DNA of 64,000 bases from Symbiodinium natans (taxonomy: Eukaryota > Sar > Dinophyceae > Suessiales > Symbiodiniaceae): the NCBI GenBank assembly GCA_905221605.1, contig CAJNDS010002412.1:175886-239885 (forward strand), written 5' to 3'. Below the pieces are notes generated by a model. It ran no database searches, was not told the origin of the DNA, and was given only the letters and a program-made list of their open reading frames with translations. Shown piece after piece: positions 12,386 through 23,600 of the stretch (the first letter of the stretch is position 1; every line of letters starts with the position of its first letter). The position numbers and the translations under genes are program-made.

Positions 12386-14160
12386 TGTGTGTTTGTGTGT
12401 TTGTGTGTTTGTGCGTGTGTGTGTTTGTGTGCGTGTGTGTGTTTGAGTGTGTGTGTGTGTGTGTGCGTGTGTGTGTTTGCGTGTGTTTGCGCGTGTTTTT
12501 GAGTGTGTGTGTGTGTGTGTGTGCGTGTGTGTGTGTGTGTGTGTGTGCGTGTGTGTGCGTGTGTGTTTGTGTGTTTGTGTGTTTGTGTGTTTGTGTGTGT
12601 TTGTGTGTTTGTGTGTTTGCGTGTTTATGTGTTTGTGTGTTTGTGTGTTTGTGTGTTTGTGTGTTTGTGTGTTTGTGTGTTTGTGCAATGTACATGTATA
12701 TGTGAATCTGTATATGCGTGCATGTGTGTGTGTGTTGTGTGTGTGAATGTGCACGCGTCTGTGCATGCCGCGGCGGGCTGGGCAGGCAAGAAAAAGAAGA
12801 ACCCAACCGGAAAAAATCAAAGCTCTCCCACAAAATGTTTCTGAATAGCAAGCAAGATGCCACTAAGAGCGGAGAGGCGAAGATGTCGTGAGGCCAGTTG
12901 TAGTGGCACTGCCGCGGGTTGGCCCGCGCCGATAGCAGCGCACGTGCCACGTCCTCGAAGCCACTGAAACAGGCCTCGCCTAACGCGGTCTTTTCCATCC
13001 CGCTCTGATCGAACTCCTGGTTTGCGTCGGCCCTTGCTGTCAGGAGTGCCTGTACGATTTCCAAATCATTGCGGGAGACCGCGGTGCTGAGGGGCGTCTC
13101 GTGCAACCACCCACTCTCCTCCTGCTCTCCGAACCCCTGGGAGGGGTCTGCATGAGCCTCCAACAGCAAACGAACCATCCCCACGTGACCTGACCGAACC
13201 GCCATGCCAAGCGGAGTTGTGAAATCACTGTTGTTTGCGCAACTAAGGTTCGGATCCTGTGGTCTGGAGAGCAGCTCCTCAACCTGGAACAGAAGGCCGC
13301 GTGCGGCTGCAGCAACGAGCGCCTCTATCTGTTGCTGGGTCGTTTCCGCATAGGATTGGCAGATCAAAGTCAACTCCACATCTCCGTGCAAGATCTCCTG
13401 AGTGTGCTGATTCTACGGCGTCACTATGGGGTTGGAGGTTGAGTGCTTAAGGCGTTCTCGCTTAACGGATTGGGGTTGAGGGGGGTTTGCATTCACACAC
13501 ATCTCAAAACATGGTACTCGAAACAGCCCAAGGTGCACTATCGTCCAGAGAGCCGCTGAGGGAGGTGGAGTTTGACCAGCCTGTCAGGGTTTACGGCGCC
13601 CACAAGATCACCTGAGCCCGAAAACTCTCCTATCAGGTCGCTGCTTATGAGGGCTTACGGTCTGTATAAGTGCTTATAGCCCTAAACCCTAAACCCTAAA
13701 CCCTAAACCCTAACCCTAAACCCTAAACCCTAAACCCAAGGGTTCAAGAATCTACGCCTTACCATCAACACCCTGGCGCCTCTCAAGTGGAGAAGTCGCT
13801 GCTGGAAGCGCGGATGGCCACACAAGGGCTCCAGTCGTGACTTCAGCTCCCGCACGGAGAGCCTTTGGTTCAGGTTGTGGGGCTGTTTAGTGTTTACGTG
13901 TGTATGTAAACATGCATGCATATATACATATGTACGTATATATATATGTATATGTATATACATATTGCTCTCTCTCTCTCTCTCTCTCTGTTGTATTCTG
14001 TAGGCTGAGGACGTAGTTGAGGTTTTCAGGGCTCTGGGTGTCCTAGAGGGCCGGCCCAAAACACAAAAATCTTGGTTCAGTTCTTGCCAGGGGGCCTCTC
14101 CTCAGTTCCAAGAGCATCCAATGGCAGCTCCTCTCCGGAAGCCTTCCACACGCGCAGCAT
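10971..14160 (-). CDS. Ubiquitin-like N-terminus plus ankyrin-repeat protein, four exons
   Basis: Exons 14096-14160, 13763-13862, 12864-13397 and about 10971-11306 join in phase. The start MLRVWKASGEELP, then LSVRELKSRLEPLCGHPRFQ and QRLLHL, looks like the ubiquitin-like leader seen before ankyrin repeats in dinoflagellate proteins (recalled knowledge, not searched). It is followed by a helical linker (LVAAAARGLLFQVEELLSRP) and at least five ankyrin repeats with TPL...A...GH..IVRLLLEA.AD. Ankyrin repeats mediate protein binding; no catalytic domain is visible. The third intron (11307-12863) is dominated by a TG/CA microsatellite. The ankyrin joined across that intron is one residue short, so that junction is the least certain, and the C-terminal 35 residues may be read-through. 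Confidence 0.75.
11520..12760. repeat. 1.2-kb TG-type microsatellite in the ankyrin gene intron
   Basis: Mixed (TG)n with TGTGT spacers, a pure (TGCG)n block at 11850-11910 and a (TTTGTGTG)n block at 12560-12690. Gives long Cys/Val or Thr/His ORFs on both strands that are artefacts. Confidence 0.95.
12864..13397 (-). CDS. UbL-ankyrin gene exon 3 (ankyrin repeats)
   Basis: 534 nt, phase 0 to 0, acceptor CTCAG|G, donor TTA|GT. By far the longest exon in the window. Encodes the linker and repeats such as GHVGMVRLLLEAHADPSQGF, NDLEIVQALLTARADANQEF and FEDVARALLSARANPRQ. Confidence 0.85.
13763..13862 (-). CDS. UbL-ankyrin gene exon 2
   Basis: 100 nt, acceptor CAAAG|G, donor GATG|GTAAGG (canonical GT). 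Encodes LSVRELKSRLEPLCGHPRFQ and QRLLHLRGARVLM, the core of the ubiquitin-like fold. Confidence 0.75.
13968..13990. repeat. (TC)n microsatellite
   Basis: TC repeats next to a TATA-rich stretch in the first intron of the ankyrin gene. Confidence 0.9.
14096..14160 (-). CDS. UbL-ankyrin gene exon 1 with start codon
   Basis: 65 nt from ATG; donor GAGAG|GC. Encodes MLRVWKASGEELPLDALGTE plus E and part of an Arg codon. Confidence 0.75.
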
Positions 14161-14504
14161 CTCCAGCTGAATGGGAGGGGCCGCGTCAGACACAAGACCA
14201 TCTGCGCCAAAATGGCCATCCAAGAAGAGAGCAATCGCCGGCTGATCATGATGGCAACTGCAAGAGACATGTTCGAAGACTCCGGTACATGTTGAACTAC
14301 TTGTGAAGGCCCTTCCAGCCTACCATCAATGCTACACCCTGATCCCCCCTACAAACTACAAGGAACCCGGATGAATCGAAATCCCTGAGCCCTAAGCCCT
14401 AAAGTGCAATGAACACGCCCAACCCAACCCCAACCTCCGCTCCCCCTCCCACCCCCTCCCCCAGCCCAGAAATGCCCTAAACCCTAAACCCTAAACCCTA
14501 AACC

Positions 14505-14609
14505 CTAAACCCTAAACCCAAGGAAACATATCTCAACTGAACTGCCACCCTCGCAAGTGGCGCCAAGCTGAGAGGCGCGCGTCTGAATGTGACTGGACCC
14601 CAGTCTGGC
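14505..14609 (-). CDS. TPR gene B probable last exon
   Basis: Acceptor CGCAG|GC. Encodes ARLGSSHIQTRASQLGATCE, then runs into telomere-like sequence and stops at TAG (14505). It continues LAGRE of the previous exon with TPR spacing. Either this is the C-terminus or a GT donor near GAGG|GT is used and a further exon was missed. Confidence 0.6.
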   Translation of the reverse strand, partial: ARLGSSHIQTRASQLGATCEGGSSVEICFLGFRV

Positions 14610-17600
14610 CTGCGAAGGAATAGGGTTGAGGGTATAGGGTTCAGGTTTAGGTTTTGGGTTGAGGGTTTATGGTGTAGGAGTGGTGTAGGGTTTAGGGTTG
14701 AGGGTTCAGGGAAAAATTTAGGGCTTGGGGCTTAGGACAACATGATTGACTGAGAAGGTATATGCTCTTCGCAAAGACCAGAAAGATATTGACCGTTGCA
14801 GGCATCATGGCGGTTTGGGAAAATTAGCCAATAGCGCAGTCGGCTACGTAGGCTTCCGTGCACTTAGCGTGTCGCCACGACTTCCATCGAGTGCCTCACT
14901 ACGCTATCACTACGGCAGTGCTTCGGATTGATATCTTGCCTGACTCTTTCATGCACTCCAAGTTTCGATCACACTTCCTTCTATTTCTGAAACGCCCCCA
15001 AGCTAAGCTTGGGATGCAAGGATGATTCTTGGACAGGGTTGGGTTGTTGTAACGCGGCGCGGGTCCAGGCTAGACGATTGTTTGTCAAGCGCTACCCTCA
15101 AAACTATCTTTGGCTCAACTCTGATATGAGGGATATGGCATGATCACGCGGCGAAACCCAACCTAAACCCCACACTTCACTGCAAACATGCCCTGAACAA
15201 CAACCCGAAACTTCTTACTCCCCCGGCTCCCCCGACGCAGTTGATGTGGTCGGGCGTGATTGGGCTTAGGGTCAGGCCGGTTTGAGGGTGTGGTGTCACC
15301 CCGCAACCAAAGGAAAGGCTTGTTCGGTCCGAGACACAGCCGCCGAAAAACACACCCAACCCTTTAACTCTGAGCCCTAAAACTTAAACCCCTAAACCCT
15401 AAACCCTAAACCCTAAACCCTAAACCCTAAACCCTAAACCTCCACCCGCCTCCTGTAGTAATCCCTGTAAGCCAGGTACCTTGGAGCCCTAAAATCGCTT
15501 AGTCCTACAGCAACAACACATCACCAACCAAAGGGCTTATCCCTGAGGGTCCATGCACCTATGTGGTATACACTTGGGCCCTGGAGCTGCTAAATTGTAA
15601 CCCCTGTAGGGTTTAGGGTTTAGGGTTTAGGGTTTAGGGTTTAGGGTTTAGGGTTTAGGGTTTGGGGTTTATACAATATACAGGTACATGGACCCTTAGG
15701 GTCTGGGGGCTTTTGCCGCAAGCGCCTCGCGACCAGCGAGCACGCGGCGATACAGCTTCTCTGCCTCCGCCGAGTCGCCCACCTCCTGGAGTTCAGAAGA
15801 TCCTAAACCCTAAACCCTAAACCCCAAACCCCTAAATTCTAAACCCCTAAGCCCTAAACCCTAAACCCTAAACCCTAAACCCCTAAGATCCCTAAGCCCT
15901 AAACCTTAAGATCCCAAGTCCCTACGCCGTAGGCCCCAGGAACCCCACACTGAGAGGCTTTATAGTAGGTCTTCCTGGCTCCTAAACCCTAGACTACGAG
16001 AATTCACTGCGGGATGTCAGGCTGGCAGGTCGAAGATAGTTAGGGTTTAGGGTTTAGGGTTTAGGGTTTAGGGTTTAGGGTTTAGGGTTTAGGGTTTAGG
16101 GTTTAGGGTTTAGGGTTTAGGGTTTAGGGTTTAGGGTTTAGGGGTTAGGGTTTAGGATTTAGGGGTTAGGGCTTAGGGTTTAGGCTTTAGGGTTTAGGGT
16201 TTAGGGGTTAGGGTTTAGGGGGGGAGACAGCTGCTGCGGGGCTTCGAAGCTCAAGACATTCGGGGATTAGGGCTAAAGGCTACAGGGTGTTTTGCCCATC
16301 GGGGCTTTGTTTGGCTTAAGAGTGCCAGGGTCTTAGGGCTCAAGGGTTTGGGCTTTAGTGCTACGATGCTCAAATCCCCCCGAGCCCCTCAACCCCTTGT
16401 AAACTCTTGAGTCCTTACCCGTCCCCCACCCCGCCCAAAGAAAAACCAAACAAACTAAATAAAATATTAGGAAAAGGACCTCCCAACCCCCTTGCCGCGA
16501 GACAAGAGCACCTGCAAAAGCCCGGCGATCTCGTTCACGAGATCCAGTGTCTCCATGGACCTTTATACTGCCAGCGTTCCGGCTTTTGTGGGGCGGTGTA
16601 GGGATTTAGGCTTCAGCGTCGTAGTTAGCATCAAGGGGTTAGGGTTCCAGGGCAGCTCTCGCTTCAAACTCACCCAGGAATCAAAAGGGTCTAGGGTTTA
16701 GGGTTTAGGGCGACCCAAGAGTAACGATGCCCTTTTGGGTTTAAAGGGGCTTCCAGGGGAACCCACCCCCCAAGAAATTAAAAGGGAATGAGGGCCTACT
16801 CTGGGTCCTAGTATATCGACCATAACCGTTTTCAGTAACCATGTGCAATTTTTGTTTCAAGAAAGCTGCTTCAAATGAGCGATGACAGTGATCCCCCTTA
16901 GCCGCAGGGCTGTTGAGCATCCTAGCATAAGAAACGGCACCCTTGCTAGTCTTAAATGGAACCTGCCCGAAACCTTCACCACGAAACCCCAAATACACGC
17001 AGACTCTAACCCCCAAGTCAAAAGGGAACCTCCTGCGGTGGGGGCACCTGAACCCTAAACCCTAAACATAGAATAAGAACCCTAAACCCTAAACCCTAAA
17101 CCCTAAACCCACTGCGGTTCCGAGAAACTCTGAAGTAGACTACCTGCTTGGGCCTATAGGTCTGAACCTTCAACGGGCCTGCAAGACGCCGAAGTCTGCC
17201 AGGGGGTTTTTGTGTCTAGGGTTTAAGGGCTTAGGGGTCCAGGGTTTGGGGCCAGGTGTTTAGGGTTTAGGGTTTAGGGTTTAGGGTTTAGGGATTAGGG
17301 TTTAGGGTTTAGGGTTTAGGGTTTAGAGTTTAGGGTTTAGGGGGGTTTAGGTTTGGGAGCTTAGGGCTGGCAGGATCCTTCCAGCGAGCATCGAAGTCTT
17401 TGAACCACCCACAGCACCGCAAGCCACAAGCCCTAAACCCTAAACCCTTAAACCCTAAACCCTAAACCCTAAACCCTAAACCCTAAACCCTAACCCTCAA
17501 ACCCTAAAACCTCAACCCGGAAACTTAAGACCCTAAAGCCCTCAACTGTAAACCCAAAACCCTAAACTCTAAACCCAAAATACACCCTAAAACCCTAAAC

Positions 17601-20600
17601 CCTCATAGATCCCACATAGATCCCACGAACCCCCCAATACCCTCAGCTCTCAGTCGCTGACGTCTCCCCGAGCTGCGCCTCTTGGCAAAGGCTTGGGCTC
17701 AGGAAACCCTAAACCTTAAACCCTAAACCCTAAATCAAAAACGCCCTAAACTCTGAAACATAAACCCTAACAGCCCTAAACCCTAAACGCCCTAAACCCT
17801 AAATCCTAAACCCTAAACGCCCTCTGAATCCTAAGCCCTAAACCCCCTAAACCCTAAATCCCAAACGCCCTAAACCCTGAACCCTAAACCCTAAATCCCC
17901 AACCCTAAACCCTAAACCCATAGCGTTAAATCCTGCACCCTATGCATCTTGAGCCCTAGACCCTGAATCTTAAACCCTGCACCCTATGAATCCTAAACCC
18001 TGTAGCCTAAACCATAAACCGCACCCCGGGATCCAGAATCAGCCTGAAGTCTAAAGCCTAGAAAGCATAACCGTCAACTATGAACCTCAGGGCCTTTTGG
18101 GTTTAGGGGTTTAGAGGTTTAGGGGTTTAGGGGCTAGGGTTCAGGGTTTAGGGATAAAGGTTTAGGGTTTAGGGTTTCAGGTTTAGTGCCCATCCATATC
18201 TATGCCTCTCGAAACAAGCCCCTTTTTCCGGTATGCCTGGCTCAATTGGCTCGAAGTGTTGAGGGTTTCGTGTTTTGGGGTTTAGGGTGTAGGGTTTGAC
18301 CCTGATAACAGGAACTTAGGAGCATTGGTAGGGACCCCTGACCTCACCCAAGGGGTACCTCCAAACGCGCCCTACTACTCTTTGATCTCAGTTCATTGGG
18401 AGTCCTCCTTTGGGTGGGAGGTTCGGGGGAACCCTATGATTCATGAAGTTTAGGGCAGCCACACATGATAGCCCGCCCATCCTATCTGCACAATGGGCTT
18501 TCTACTGGTCGGCGAGATTTGGGCTCTTTGAGGAAGGGGTGGCCATCTACTCAGTAGCAACAAGCCCCAGGGGCTGAACGCCGTGAGCTTTCAGCGTCCT
18601 AAACCCTAAACCCTAAACCCTAAACCCTAAACCCTAAACCCTAAACCCTAGAGATATGAGCCCTGAGGTCGAGCTCAGGACAATGGATCTGCAAGCGGAA
18701 CATATATAAGGCACGTAGCGGCCAAGCCAAAGTGGCTTTCAGATATGAATCCTATTTACAGGGTTTCGGTTTGGGGCTTTAGGGTTTAGGGACCCTTTCA
18801 GATATGAATCCTATTTAGGGTTTCGGTTTGGGGTTTTAGGGTTTAGGGACCCTAAACCTGAGCCCAGACCTGTTCACGCCCGCAGAAGGGCCTCGAAACC
18901 TTCCAGGGCGCGCCAGAAGAGATCCTTTCGGCGTAGAGTTTCCACTGCAAGGTCTAGAGTTTAAGGTTTAGGGTGAATTCCTTAAACCGTTGCCGCCGCG
19001 ACTTGGTGTTTAGACTTACAGGATTTGGGTGTAGCTTAGACACATCATCAAGTGGTGGACCAACCTAAACCCTAAACCCTAAAACGGGAGGGCTCATGTG
19101 GAACTCGCGCGCTGATTCCCAAGGCCCTACACAGCACCCTCTGCCCTAACCACCATTGCAGGGTTGTGGTTCAATTCTCCAAAGTCAGTATGTCATTCTT
19201 GCAGCGGTCGCCTCTGACCTTTCGAAACCGATCGATTACAAGCACAAAAGAAACCTCAGAGAGCGTGTCAATAAAAGAGTTCGCTTAGTTTGTACGGGCC
19301 TTTTGGTCATGCGCTTCAAGCGCTCATGAAGTCATCTGGTGTGCTTCGTTCACAAACTTCATGCACTTCACCTTCGTTCCCAGTGTATGAAGAAGCCACA
19401 ACTGCGCTACATGAATCATCTTCAGTTGAGAAGAGCCTAGCCGGGTCTGCCTTTACGCACATCCTTAACGCCAGTGACCCAGTGGCTCCAAATGGCGCAA
19501 GGCAGGAATTGCTTCAACACATAACCCCTAACCTTGAACCCCCACACCCCAAACCTTAGATCCGAAACCCTAAACCCTGAACCCTGAACCCTAAGCCCCA
19601 AACCCTAAACCCTAAAGCCTAAACCCTAAACCCTAAACCTTAAACCCTAGCTAAACTCGCTCCATCCTCTGACTCGCTGCGCCGCTTCTGAGCCCGAAGA
19701 TGCCGCGCAAGATGCTGCACCTCGGCTTTTGAGGTCTGTTGCCCTGGGGAAGGGTTTAGGGTTTAGGGTTGAGGGTTTAGGGCTTAGGGTTTGGGGCTTC
19801 GGGTTCAGGGTTTAGGGTTTAGGGTTTACGGTTTAGGGTTTAGGGTTTAGGAACAGCAGAAGAAAAGAACCAGCATGCAAGGACCCAACAACGGCGCGGA
19901 GGCGCCGTCCGGAGGGTCTGCAGATGCGACTCGCCTAAGGTCTCCTCCCGGCCCTCCAGCACTTGGCGGAGCAGATCCTGCCCATGGCTGGGGTTTGGGG
20001 ATTTCGGGGGGTTTAGGGATATCACTTTGTACTTAGGAGGTTTAGGGTTTAGGGAAATCACTTTATGCTAAGCCCCCAACCCACAGGACGGCTGCGTGTG
20101 TTGGTTTGGGGGTTTTAGGTTAAGGGGTTTTTGGTTCATAGGATTTAATCAAAGTGGGCCCAGCGTAGGGCCGGGTAATGGTATGCCACTTCACCCCCAA
20201 AGCCCGTAAACGGCTGAACCCAGGGACCGGACATTCGCTCTCCCTCGAGAACCGTGTTTGAAATTGAAGGGTTCAGGGTTTAGCATTTAGGGTTTTGGGT
20301 ACTACTCCTGTGGGTTCGAATTTGCAAAGCAAAGACGAGGGAATTGCTGAGAAGACTGCGTCTCCTGGAGGGGCCCTGAACAGTAAAGCCTAAATCCTAA
20401 ACCCTACACTCTACAATGAAAAGTAGGCCTTTGCGCGTTTTGAAGTTGGGGTTCTGCAAGTCCGACCCTAGACACCCTAAACCCCAAAACCTCTAAACCC
20501 TGAACCCTAATCCGGAGTGGAGTCGCTGCGGAAATGGGAGGGAGCCTTCGCGGGCGACTCTCGTGTTTAGGACTCGGGCTTTCGGCTTCTCATCTTGCTC

Positions 20601-23600
20601 TGGCTATAAACAAGACTGCTTCTTTGCGACTTTTAAAAGGCAGCCTCCCGACACACCAAGGCCTCTAGCGCTCTTCAAGTCAGAGCAACCCTGAACCTTA
20701 AACCCTAAACCCTAAACCCCAAACCCTAAACCCTTAGCCCGAAAGCCCGAAAGCCCCTAAACCCTAAACCCTAAACCCTTAGCCCTAAACCCTAAACCCA
20801 AAACCCTAAACCCTGAACCCTTGGCCCTAAACCGCAAGAACAGGCCCCTTCCGCGCAGTCCTCGGCCTCTTCGTGCTTGCCCTGGCTATCCAGGAGCGAA
20901 GCCTCGAGGGTGCTTGAGGGTTTGGGGTTTAGGGTTAGGGTTTAGGGTTTAGGGTTTAGGGTTTAGGGTTTAGGGTTTAGGGTTTAGGTTTTAGGGTTTA
21001 GGGTTTAGGGCTTGAGGGGTTTAGGGCTAAGGGTCTAGGGTTTATAGGGTTTAGGGGTTTAGGGCTACGGGTTTAGGGTTTAGGGTCTAGGGGTTCAGGG
21101 TTTAGGGTTAAGGGTGTTAGGGTACTAGATTTTTTTTTTTTTTTTTTGGGGGGGGGGGGGGGCGGACTTCGGTGCAGCCCCACCCTCCACCAACATGGGT
21201 TTAGGGTTTAGGGTTTAGGGTTTAGGATTTAGGGTTTAGGGGTTAGGGCCGCAAGAAGTTGCCAGGAAGAACATGTCACCCTAAACCCTGAACCCTCAAC
21301 TCCAAGCCCTGAATCCCTACAAACCCTGATTCCTAAGGCAGGGGCCAGGGTTGTGGCCGTTGTGGCGATACTGGCACTGAAGCGGTCCAGCTTCTCATAG
21401 CCTGTGAGCCCAAGTTGAACCAAACAAGAGCAACTACTGCGGTTGAGGGTTTAAGGTTTAGAGTTTAGGGTTTCAGGTTCAGGGTTTAGTGGCTTAAGGT
21501 GTTGGTCTACGCCCTGAACCTGAAGGTCTACAGGGGGTGGGACCTCTGGGTTATTGAGCTCCCCACAGAAGCCATTGACAGACCGAGAAAATACTTGAAG
21601 TCCTAACTCGGTACGAATCGAACAGACGGCGGTCCCTAACCCTCAACCTGAAACCCGAAACCCTTAAGATGTGCGGCCTTATACTAACAGTCCTTCATAG
21701 GGATCATCATAGGGGGTACTGTCATCCCTTGTAAGGACTGTTAGGTTTTTACGGGGAACACCGCAGCCTAAACCCTTGAACAATGAACCCGAAACCAAGG
21801 GTCGAGTGTGGATGCAACCAAATCCCACCCTCAGGAAAAGGGCTGGGTTTAGGGTTTATGGCTTTGGGGGTTGATTAGGGTTCAGGGTTTAGGATTTACC
21901 CATCTTGCAGCACGCGCTGGAGGGAGAGCGGATGAAGGTGCAGGTTGAGGGCCCTTAGAGTGTTACCCCATACCCCAACCCCCACACCCAAAACCTCAAA
22001 GTTGGGACCCCGACCTTTGAAGGAAGCTCCAAGCGCTGAAGCCCCAAACCCTCAACCCCCAACCCTAAACCCTAAAACCTAAACCCTAAACCCTAAACCC
22101 TAAACCCTAAACCCGCTGAAAGGAGAAGACGTCTGTGTTGTGGGGCCTCTGGGGTTCTGCGGGGCCATGCAGCCTAAGCATAGCTCTGAAGTCCTTCAAC
22201 CTCAAACCCTAAACCCTAAACCCTAAACCCTAAACCCTAAACCCTAACACCCCCTAAGCCCTGTCTGATGAGCCTTTTGGAACTTCAAGCCGCTAACCAT
22301 GGACACCCTAACCCCCCCTGCACTTGAAGGTTCATGGTACTTATTAACCAATTATAACTGTACCTCTACCTGTACTGATAAGCAAATTAGGGCACTTAAG
22401 GGGCTTATAAGTGGGTTATAACAGTTATAGTTGGCTAATAAGTACCATGAGCTTCAAAGCATGGACCCAGTACCGACGGGAGCCTTCTAAGGCTTCGCGA
22501 TAGAGGTCCTCTGCCTCTGCCTGAAAGGCTTGCAGTTTTTTGTGGTTTGGGGTTTTGGGGTTTCGGGGTTTGGGGTTTAGGGTTTAGGGTTTAAGGTTTA
22601 GGGTTTAGGCTCCAGGGCAGGGTTTAGGTTTTGGAGCTTGGGGTGTTGGCATCGCTTTCCTGCGTTGAGGGCACCTACAAAGGGGAACAACAAAAGACAT
22701 CGACGTCTTCGCAGAAGGCCTCGGGAAACGACCCCCTCTATACTACCCCCCCAGGTTCCCCCCTCCCCCCCCACCCCAGATGACCTTAATTAGGCTTCAT
22801 TATCCCGAAATCGCATTACCCAGAATCCTAATCCAGCTCATAGCCTTATAAACCTTAGAGCCACCTGAAACATTCAGCTGCAGGGCTCTCATCGGGTTCT
22901 ACAACTCAAGGTCGTTCTGGGTTTGGGGGGACTACGGCGCCCTATCACTCAGAACCCTAAACCCAAAACCTTAAACCCTAAAAACTAAACCCTAAACCCT
23001 AAGTCCTTAAATAACAAAAAGCCGAAGGCTTAAACCATAAACCCTAAAAAACTAAACCCTAAGTCCTTAAAAAAAAGCCGAAGCCTTAAACCATAAACCC
23101 TAAAAGCTAAACCCTAAACCCTAAATCATTAAAACAAAAGACCGAAGCCTCAAACCTGAAACCCTTCAACCCGAAACCCTAAACCCTAAAAACTAAACCC
23201 TGAACCCTACAAAGCCTAAATTCTAAAAACCAGAAACTAACCGTAAACCCTAAGCCCTAAACCTTAAAAACAACGAAACCATAAACCTGAAACCCATGAA
23301 CCCTAAACCCTAAGCCCTCGACCCTAAACCCTAAACCCTAACCCGTAACCCTAAACCCTAAGCCCGAAACCCTAAACCCTAAACTCCCCTAAGCCCACGG
23401 AAGGGGCAAGCGCCGACCAGGTGCCCATTCGCCCTGATCCCGCAGCACCGAAGCCAGCGCGCAGGCCTTTAGGGTTTAGGGTTTAGGGTTCGTACCAGGA
23501 TGCGTTTGAGGGTTTAAGGTTTGAGGTTGTGGGGTGCTTTCGTTGTCAGGTTTAAGGTTTGGGGGTTTCGGGGTTTCGGGTTTACTCCCAGAAACAGTTG

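Noticed and set aside
11468-13391. Long ORFs rich in Thr/His (minus) and Cys/Val (plus)
   Set aside because: Translations of the TG/CA microsatellite; only the first part of the 411-codon ORF (12864-13391) is a real ankyrin exon.
21880-21960. TPR-like peptides on both strands (LQHALEGER plus, LHPLSLQRVLQ minus)
   Set aside because: Exons 22484 and 21346 join perfectly without it, so it is intronic; possibly a relic.
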